Shown one piece after another: positions 12,195 to 17,249 of a DNA stretch of 17,249 nucleotides. The notes under the pieces are model-generated. The model saw only the letters and a list, made by a program, of their open reading frames with translations. It ran no database searches and was not told where the DNA came from. The stretch's first letter is position 1, and each line of letters opens with the position of its first letter. The stretch lies in the NCBI GenBank assembly GCA_947501315.1, contig CANMXH010000025.1, positions 1 to 17,249 on the forward strand. The letters are read 5' to 3'. The stretch comes from Caulobacteraceae bacterium (GTDB lineage Bacteria > Pseudomonadota > Alphaproteobacteria > Caulobacterales > Caulobacteraceae). The translations under genes and the position numbers were made by a program.

Positions 12195-13070
12195 ATGTCC
12201 GACTTCGAACATGTGTTCGATGCGCCACCGGAGGGCGCGGCCGCAGACTGGACCATCCCCCAGGACTGGGCTTCCTATACCGAGGTCGAGCACCAGACCT
12301 GGGATGTCCTCTATGCCCGGCAGATGAGGATTCTTCCGGGCCGGGCTGCGGATGTCTTCCTCAAGGGGCTGACGGCGCTGGATCTCAACACCGGCGGCAT
12401 TCCTGACTTCGCGGTGATGAACCCCAAGCTCCAGGCCCTGACCGGCTGGACCGTGGTCTGTGTGCCCGGTCTGGTGCCGGATGAGGTCTTCTTCGACCAT
12501 CTGGCCAACCGGCGCTTCCCGTCAGGCCAGTTCATCCGGAAACCGGATCAGCTGGACTATCTGCAGGAGCCCGACATTTTCCATGATGTCTTTGGCCATG
12601 TGCCGATGCTCAGCGATCCCGACTTCGCCGCCTATATGGAGGCCTATGGCAAGGGCGGGCAGCGTGCGGCCTCACTGGGGGTGCTGCAGAACCTCGCCCG
12701 ACTGTACTGGTACACGGTCGAGTTCGGCCTGGTGCAGGATGCGGATGGCCTTCGCATCTACGGGGCCGGGATCGTCTCCTCGGCGACCGAGAGCGTCTTC
12801 TCAATGGAGGATGCGTCCCCCAACCGGCTCGGCTTTGATCTCGAGCGGGTGATGCGGACCCTCTATCGAATCGACGACTTTCAGCAGGTCTATTTCGTCA
12901 TCGAGTCGATCGAACAGCTGAAGCGCGAGACCCTGCAGGATTTCGGTCCGATATATGGTCGTCTCAGGGGCGCGGACGATATTGCGATCGACGCCATCCT
13001 GCCCTCGGACCAGGTCTTCACCCGCGGCACCCAGGCCTATGCAGCCCGCGGCGGGCGTTTCGCAGCCTAG
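12195..13070 (+). CDS. phhA: Phenylalanine 4-monooxygenase (phenylalanine hydroxylase)
   Basis: Iron- and tetrahydropterin-dependent enzyme that turns phenylalanine into tyrosine with O2, the first step of aerobic phenylalanine breakdown. The 291-residue product is the bacterial monodomain type. Iron ligands are visible as H130 and H135 in EPDIFHDVFGHVPML and E176 in WYTVEFGLV; the spacing (5 and 41 residues) equals that of the characterised Chromobacterium enzyme as I remember it. Other landmarks: GGIPDFAVMN near 67-76, FPSGQFIRKPDQLDYLQEPD and SSATESVFSM. There is no regulatory ACT domain. AGGAGAAGG four bases before the ATG is a good ribosome site. No pterin carbinolamine dehydratase (phhB) or Lrp-type regulator lies next to it in this window. 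The TAG stop overlaps that of kgtP in a CTAG. Confidence 0.97.
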   Translation: MSDFEHVFDAPPEGAAADWTIPQDWASYTEVEHQTWDVLYARQMRILPGRAADVFLKGLTALDLNTGGIPDFAVMNPKLQALTGWTVVCVPGLVPDEVFFDHLANRRFPSGQFIRKPDQLDYLQEPDIFHDVFGHVPMLSDPDFAAYMEAYGKGGQRAASLGVLQNLARLYWYTVEFGLVQDADGLRIYGAGIVSSATESVFSMEDASPNRLGFDLERVMRTLYRIDDFQQVYFVIESIEQLKRETLQDFGPIYGRLRGADDIAIDAILPSDQVFTRGTQAYAARGGRFAA

Positions 13071-14377
13071 TCGTGAATAATCAGACTGTTCCGGCCTGTA
13101 TCCCGCATCCGGATATAGGTCAGTAGCGACACGCCGATCAGGGCTGTGACGTACCAGAAATAGACGCTCTCCATGCCTTGGCCCTTGAACCAGAGGGCGG
13201 CGTACTCCGCCGTCCCGCCGAACGCGGCATTGGCGATGGCATAGGGCAGGGCGACACCCAGGGCGCGGATATGGGCCGGGAACAGCTCGGCCTTCACCAC
13301 CGCATTGATCGCGGTATAGCCGCTGACGATGATCAGGGCGGCCATGGCCAGCAGGAAGGCCATGAAGGGGCTTTCGACGCCGGACAGGGCGGTCATGATC
13401 GGCACGGTGAACAGCACACCGGCAATGCCGAAGGCGATCATGACCGGTCGCCTTCCGACCCGGTCGGACAACGCCCCGACGGCCGGTTGCAGCAGCATGA
13501 ACACAAACAGGGCCGCAGCGCTGACCTCGGTCGCGGTGGCCTTGGAGAAGCCGCTCGTGTTGACGAGGAATTTCTGCAGATAGGTCGTGTAGGTATAGAA
13601 GGCGATGGTCCCGCCGGCGGTCAGGCCGATCACCATCAGCGCCTCCTTCGGGTGTTTGAGGATCAGCAGCAGGGCGCTGGATTTCGGTGCCTCGCCGGCG
13701 TCCGTGGCGATGAAGGCCGAGGTCTCGTCCAGCCGCCGCCGCAGCCAGAAGACCACCACCGCCAGCGCTGCGCCGACGAAGAACGGAATACGCCAGCCCC
13801 AGGCCGCCAGATCGGCCTCGGCCATGGTCTTCTGCAGCACGATCAGCAGCAGCAGGGCCAGCAACTGACCCGAGATCAGCGTCACATACTGGAAGCTGGA
13901 CCAGAAGCCGCGGTGCTTCGCGGTGGCCATCTCGGACAGATAGGTGGCGGAGGAGCCGTATTCGCCGCCGACGCTGAGTCCCTGCAACATGCGGGCGAAC
14001 AGCAGCAGAGCCGGGGCAGCGAGGCCGATGCTGGCGTAACCGGGGGCGCAGGCGATGATCAGACTGCCGGTGCACATCAGGGTCACGGACAGGGTCAGTC
14101 CGGCCTTGCGCCCCCGACGGTCGGCATAGACTCCCATGACCCAGGCCCCGACGGGTCGCATCAGAAAGCCGACCGCAAACACCGCCGCCGCGCTCAGCAA
14201 CTGGGCCGTGCTGTCGCCCTTTGGAAAGAAGATCGGTGCGAAATAGACGGTGAAGGCCGCATAGGCGAACCAGTCGAACCATTCGACCAGATTGCCGGCC
14301 GATCCGCCGATGATGTTCTTCAGGCGGCGGGCGGGGGTCATGGCGGTATCGGCCGCGCGATCGCTGGAGCCGGACAT
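13067..14377 (-). CDS. kgtP: MFS dicarboxylate permease, alpha-ketoglutarate:H+ symporter type
   Basis: Inner-membrane proton symporter of the metabolite:H+ symporter branch of the major facilitator superfamily, most like E. coli KgtP. At 436 residues with about 12 hydrophobic helices it is close to KgtP (432). Matching landmarks: SAGNLVEWFDWFAYAAF near residue 26, FFPKGDSTAQLL, GFLMRPVGAW, loop 2-3 motif YADRRGRKAG, LQGLSVGGEYGSSATYLSEM, FQYVTLISGQLLALLLL, WGWRIPFF, the mid-protein RRRLDETSAF, loop 8-9 GALSDRVGRRPVM, and FPAHIRALGV. Substrate is inferred from overall likeness; related carriers move citrate, shikimate or proline. I chose the ATG at 14377 because AAGGAG lies six bases upstream; the frame stays open to a GTG at 14407, and an ATG at 14383 directly abuts the AAGGAG. 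It is last in the astD-astB cluster, whose pathway consumes 2-oxoglutarate, which supports the assignment. Confidence 0.88.
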   Translation of the reverse strand: MSGSSDRAADTAMTPARRLKNIIGGSAGNLVEWFDWFAYAAFTVYFAPIFFPKGDSTAQLLSAAAVFAVGFLMRPVGAWVMGVYADRRGRKAGLTLSVTLMCTGSLIIACAPGYASIGLAAPALLLFARMLQGLSVGGEYGSSATYLSEMATAKHRGFWSSFQYVTLISGQLLALLLLIVLQKTMAEADLAAWGWRIPFFVGAALAVVVFWLRRRLDETSAFIATDAGEAPKSSALLLILKHPKEALMVIGLTAGGTIAFYTYTTYLQKFLVNTSGFSKATATEVSAAALFVFMLLQPAVGALSDRVGRRPVMIAFGIAGVLFTVPIMTALSGVESPFMAFLLAMAALIIVSGYTAINAVVKAELFPAHIRALGVALPYAIANAAFGGTAEYAALWFKGQGMESVYFWYVTALIGVSLLTYIRMRDTGRNSLIIHD

Positions 14378-14379
14378 GG

Positions 14380-14505
14380 TCATCTCCTTGCCGAAAGGGA
14401 GGGCCACGCGACCCGGGCCGGACCGCCGACGAGGACGGCAGTGTGCAGCAGCGAGGCGAGGGCCCTGAGGATCCCGCCGGCGATCAGGAACGGATTGGCC
14501 GGCAC
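14380..14505 (-). CDS. Candidate 41-residue membrane peptide between astB and kgtP
   Basis: The 138-base gap between astB and kgtP is almost filled by a frame that opens with GTG at 14505 and ends with TGA at 14380-14382. The GTG is ten bases past the astB stop and has GAGG eight bases upstream. The TGA sits inside the kgtP ribosome-site region, two bases before the kgtP ATG. The peptide starts MPANPFLIAGGILRALASLL and continues HTAVLVGGPARVAWPSLSARR: one hydrophobic stretch (about residues 6-29) with a basic tail, so a single-span membrane peptide is possible. The ILRALASLxH...VGGP part faintly recalls the first helix of a small multi-span membrane protein family, so it may instead be the remnant of a larger decayed gene. 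Function unknown; it could also be a chance frame in GC-rich DNA. Confidence 0.4.
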   Translation of the reverse strand: MPANPFLIAGGILRALASLLHTAVLVGGPARVAWPSLSARR

Positions 14506-14515
14506 CGTATGAGCC

Positions 14516-15853
14516 TCAGTTACGCTGGAACGGATAGAAGCCGCTGCCGAGACCCAGCAGGCCGGTCAGTTCATCCAGCGCCACCCGGCTCTCCTCGAGC
14601 AGGTCAGGGCCGGCGAGGTCGGCGGGGGTCAGGCGGTCGCGATAGTGTCTGGCCCCCCAGGCCGACAGACGGGCGTGCAGGTCGTCGGTCAGGCGCATGG
14701 CGGGATTGGTCGCCGCCTGTTCCGCCTCGGTCAGCACGACGCGCAGTCGCAGGCAGGCGGGGCCGCCGCCGTTGCGCATCGACTGGCGCACATCGACATA
14801 TTCGACGCGGCCGATGGGGCCGTTGGAGGCGGCCAGCCGCTCGGCCACAGCGTGGCTGCGCGGATTGTCGCGGGTCTCGGTCGGGCAGATCAGGGTCAGG
14901 CGGTCCTCGCCGGGTATCCGGACCAGCATGGAGTTGAACAGATAGCTGGAGATGGCGTCGGCCAGCGGCAGATCGGTTGACGGCACCTCGACGAAGATCG
15001 GCTCGAACCGGTCCCCGGCGGCGGCCCGGATGGCGGCCTTGGTGCCGACCGTGTCCTCGAATGCGAGCTCGTGGAAGAACAGGGTCTCCAGAGCCCCGAC
15101 GCAGACCACGTCATTATGGAAGGTCCCGCCGGCGATGGCGGCGCGCGACTGGCGGGCCAGCACTACGCCCGACGCGCCGTGTCGGAGGGCGACGGCGTCG
15201 GAGGCCTCGCGCGTCTGGCGGGCCGGGAAGGCGTCGGCCCAGGGCTCGAAGGCCTCGCGGCCCCAGACCAACAGGTTGACGCCGGGCTCGCCGTGGTCGG
15301 CGCACAGGCGGACATGGTTGGCCGCGCCCTCGTCGGCGAGGTGGGCGACGGAGGCCAGGGCATCATGGACGGCGAACCGGTCCGGGTCGGGAAAGAGGGC
15401 GTCCAGCGAACGCTTGGTCTGTTCGTGCTCCAGCGAGCGATGCAAATTGGTGACCAGATTGGCCGGGGTGAAATGGACCCGGCCGTCGGCGCTGTCGGCG
15501 CCGGGCGTCACCGTCGCTGCGTTGGCGGCCCACATGGGCGAGGCTGAACAGGCGGCGGCGGCGAAGGTCGGCGCGTCCTTCCAGGCCTGTTCCAGCACCC
15601 GGGCGTCAGAGCCGGTGAAGCCGAGGCTGCGCAGGAAGGGGATGTTGGGCCGCTCGTGCGGCGGCAGGACGTATTGCGGCAGGCCGAGGTCGGCCAGGGT
15701 CTTCATCTTGTCGAGGCCCTGCAGCACGGCCGCGCGCGGGTTCGACGCCTCGCCCTTGTTCAGGCTGGACGCGAGATTGCCCGGCGACAGGCCCGCATAG
15801 GAGTGGGTCGGGCCGATCAGGCCGTCAGCGTTGGCTTCGAGGGCTGAGGTCAC
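14516..15853 (-). CDS. astB: N-succinylarginine dihydrolase
   Basis: Second step of the arginine succinyltransferase pathway: N2-succinylarginine plus two waters gives N2-succinylornithine, two ammonia and CO2. The 445-residue product matches AstB length and carries the family signatures: ANADGLIGPTHSYAGLSPGN at 7-26, NPRAAVLQGLDKM, HFTPANLVTNLHRSLE near 127, and the catalytic triad as E175 (HLADEGAANH), H246 (GGTFHND) and nucleophile C367 (SMRNGGGPACLRLRV). The E. coli residues are E174, H248 and C365. The gene starts with GTG at 15853, whose last two bases form part of the astD TGA stop (GTGA, four-base overlap), so translation is probably coupled to astD. A short candidate ORF and kgtP follow on the same strand. 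Cytosolic. Confidence 0.97.
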   Translation of the reverse strand: MTSALEANADGLIGPTHSYAGLSPGNLASSLNKGEASNPRAAVLQGLDKMKTLADLGLPQYVLPPHERPNIPFLRSLGFTGSDARVLEQAWKDAPTFAAAACSASPMWAANAATVTPGADSADGRVHFTPANLVTNLHRSLEHEQTKRSLDALFPDPDRFAVHDALASVAHLADEGAANHVRLCADHGEPGVNLLVWGREAFEPWADAFPARQTREASDAVALRHGASGVVLARQSRAAIAGGTFHNDVVCVGALETLFFHELAFEDTVGTKAAIRAAAGDRFEPIFVEVPSTDLPLADAISSYLFNSMLVRIPGEDRLTLICPTETRDNPRSHAVAERLAASNGPIGRVEYVDVRQSMRNGGGPACLRLRVVLTEAEQAATNPAMRLTDDLHARLSAWGARHYRDRLTPADLAGPDLLEESRVALDELTGLLGLGSGFYPFQRN

Positions 15854-17249
15854 GCCCGCAGCCCCTTGATCTCGCTCTCGATATTCTTCACCGCGCCGGC
15901 CTCAAAACTCGCCACCGGATAGGCGCAGTAGTCGGCGGCGTAATAGGCGCTCGGCCGGTGATTGCCGCTGGCGCCGAGGCCGCCGAAGGGCATGTCGCCG
16001 GCGGCGCCCGTGGTCGGGCGGTTGAAGTTCACGACGCCTGCGCGGATGCGGCGGATGAAGCGCTCCCAGTTGGCGGGGTCGTCGCTGACCAGACCGGCGG
16101 ACAGGCCGTAGCGGGTGGCATTGGCCTCGGCGATGGCGGCGTCGAAACTGGCCACGCGGGTGACTGACAGGAACGGCGCGAACATTTCCTCGTCGGGCAC
16201 GTCCACGCCGGTGACGTCGATGATGGCGGGTTGCACGAAGGCCCCCGGCAGGTTGCCGACGGGCCCCGAGGCACGGATCACCTTCGCGCCCATGTCGATC
16301 CGGTCCTGCAGGGCCTTCAGCGCGGCTTCCGCCGCCTTCACCGAGATCAGCGGGCCGGCATAGGGTTCGGGGGTGGAGTTCCACGGCGCGAGGATCAGCC
16401 GCGCGACCATCGCGTTGACCGCCTCGACGATGGCGTCGCCCTGCGGGCCATCCGGCACAATCAGGCGGCGGGCGCAGGAGCAGCGCTGGCCGGTGGTCAC
16501 GAAGGCCGACTGGACCACGATCCCGGCCACGGCTTCGGCGTCGGCCGCGTCCCACACCACCAGCGGATTGTTGCCGCCCAGTTCGAGGGCGAGGATCACA
16601 TGCGGGTCGTCCGCGAACTTCCGCCGGAAATGGGCACCCGCCGCGCCGGAGCCGGTGAACATCAGGGCGTCGATGCCGCCGTCCAGCAGGGCCGCGCCTG
16701 TCTCCCGTCCGCCCTGGACGACATTGACCACGCCTTCCGGCAGGTCAGCCTCGGCGAAGGCTTCGGCCATCAGCTGGCCGATCCAGGGGGTCTCTTCCGA
16801 GGGTTTGAAGACCACGGTGTCACCGGCCAGCAGGGCCGGGACGATATGGCCGTTGGGCAGGTGGCCGGGGAAGTTGAAGGGCCCCAGCACCGCCGCCACG
16901 CCGTGCGGACGGTGGCGCAGGGTGGCTTGGCCGAAACCGGTCTCGGCCGTGCGCTCGCCGGTACGTTCGTCATAGGCGCGGATGGAGATGTCGACTTTGC
17001 CCGCCATGGCGCCAAGCTCGGCCGTGGTCTCCCACAGGGCCTTGCCGGTCTCTCGGGAGATGGCCTCGGCCATGGCCGGGGCGCGGGCCTTGAGCACCGA
17101 CTGATAGCGTTTGACCGCATCGATCCGGTCATGCCGCGAGCGATCCGCCCAGTCGGGGAAGGCGGCGCGGGCGCGATCGGTAGCGGCCTGGACCTCGGCA
17201 CCCGAGGCGGCGGCACCTTCCCAGACGGTTTCTCCGGTGGCGGGGTCGA
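15850..17249 (-). CDS. astD: N-succinylglutamate 5-semialdehyde dehydrogenase, N-terminus cut by the window edge
   Basis: NAD-dependent aldehyde dehydrogenase of the arginine succinyltransferase pathway, oxidising succinylglutamate semialdehyde to succinylglutamate. The frame is open through the right edge, so the GTG at 17097 is internal; continuing to 17249 adds about 50 residues beginning DPATGETVWEGAAA, a normal aldehyde-dehydrogenase N-terminal region. About 15-25 residues are missing. Landmarks: GVAAVLGPFNFPGHLPNGHI, VFKPSEETPW, FTGSGAAGAHFRR, catalytic Glu in ALELGGNNPLVV, catalytic Cys in TTGQRCSCARR (codon 16480-16482), EEMFAPFLSV, and GGLGASGNHRPSAYYAADYC, whose HRPSAYYAADYC ending is typical of AstD. 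Its stop overlaps the astB start by four bases. astA and astC would be expected further upstream, outside the window. Confidence 0.95.
   Translation of the reverse strand, partial: DPATGETVWEGAAASGAEVQAATDRARAAFPDWADRSRHDRIDAVKRYQSVLKARAPAMAEAISRETGKALWETTAELGAMAGKVDISIRAYDERTGERTAETGFGQATLRHRPHGVAAVLGPFNFPGHLPNGHIVPALLAGDTVVFKPSEETPWIGQLMAEAFAEADLPEGVVNVVQGGRETGAALLDGGIDALMFTGSGAAGAHFRRKFADDPHVILALELGGNNPLVVWDAADAEAVAGIVVQSAFVTTGQRCSCARRLIVPDGPQGDAIVEAVNAMVARLILAPWNSTPEPYAGPLISVKAAEAALKALQDRIDMGAKVIRASGPVGNLPGAFVQPAIIDVTGVDVPDEEMFAPFLSVTRVASFDAAIAEANATRYGLSAGLVSDDPANWERFIRRIRAGVVNFNRPTTGAAGDMPFGGLGASGNHRPSAYYAADYCAYPVASFEAGAVKNIESEIKGLRA

Noticed and set aside
11975..12406. Plus-strand open frame in the ppx-phhA spacer
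   Set aside because: It continues into phhA in the wrong frame, lacks a ribosome site and shows no recognisable protein features.
12801..14282. 493-codon minus-strand open frame across phhA and kgtP
   Set aside because: It is a frame-shifted reading of kgtP, Arg-rich and without family features, whereas the kgtP frame itself matches the permease along its full length.
13178..14512. 444-codon plus-strand open frame opposite kgtP
   Set aside because: Its Gly/Gln/His/Asp-rich product has no motif and is the complement of a well-supported membrane protein gene.
1..17249. Mobile elements, CRISPR arrays, toxin-antitoxin or phage-defence cassettes
   Set aside because: Nearly every stretch is filled by ordinary chromosomal genes; I saw no transposase, integrase, direct-repeat array or terminal inverted repeats.

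Overview
The window is GC-rich, densely coded chromosomal DNA from an alphaproteobacterium of the order Caulobacterales. A complete DivK-PleD pair (the cell-polarity and c-di-GMP regulators first described in Caulobacter crescentus) is present at full length with family landmarks at the same residue numbers. The GyrA quinolone region carries Ala and Met at the positions equivalent to E. coli 83 and 87, a combination I recall from Brevundimonas, so Brevundimonas is my best guess. That genus call is inference from memory, not from a database search.

Layout. 1-192 (-): start of DNA polymerase IV with a Cys4 N-terminal extension, running off the left edge. 306-2043 (+): divK-pleD operon. 2050-3098 (-): a 58-residue small protein, a 162-residue unknown protein, a rho-independent terminator and rpmG (L33). 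3180-3578 (-): a DUF5990 protein, divergent from a lipoprotein gene (3624-4193 +) that overlaps sodC (4177-4755 -) tail to tail. 4882-10765 (+): a tight run of gyrA, a class IV aminotransferase-like gene, coaD and two tandem exported cyclophilins. 10762-11871 (-): a short Ppx/GppA phosphatase. 11872-12194: the only gene-free stretch above 300 bases. 12195-13070 (+): phenylalanine 4-hydroxylase. 13067-17249 (-): astD (cut by the right edge), astB, a candidate 41-residue membrane peptide and a KgtP-type dicarboxylate permease, packed as one operon.

How the genes work together. DivK and PleD form the development and second-messenger module. gyrA, coaD and the cyclophilins are housekeeping functions. 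The right-hand cluster is catabolic: AstB and AstD are two steps of the arginine succinyltransferase pathway, which uses 2-oxoglutarate as amino acceptor and releases glutamate and succinate, so a 2-oxoglutarate permease in the same transcript fits. PhhA next door converts phenylalanine to tyrosine, so this end of the window leans towards amino acid use.

I see no mobile element, CRISPR array, rRNA or tRNA, and no convincing undescribed multi-gene system. The items most worth a second look are the 41-residue ORF between astB and kgtP, the astDB-kgtP arrangement, the paralogous cyclophilins with a conserved cysteine pair, the GyrA quinolone-region residues, and the 58-residue small protein with a terminator-like palindrome embedded in it.
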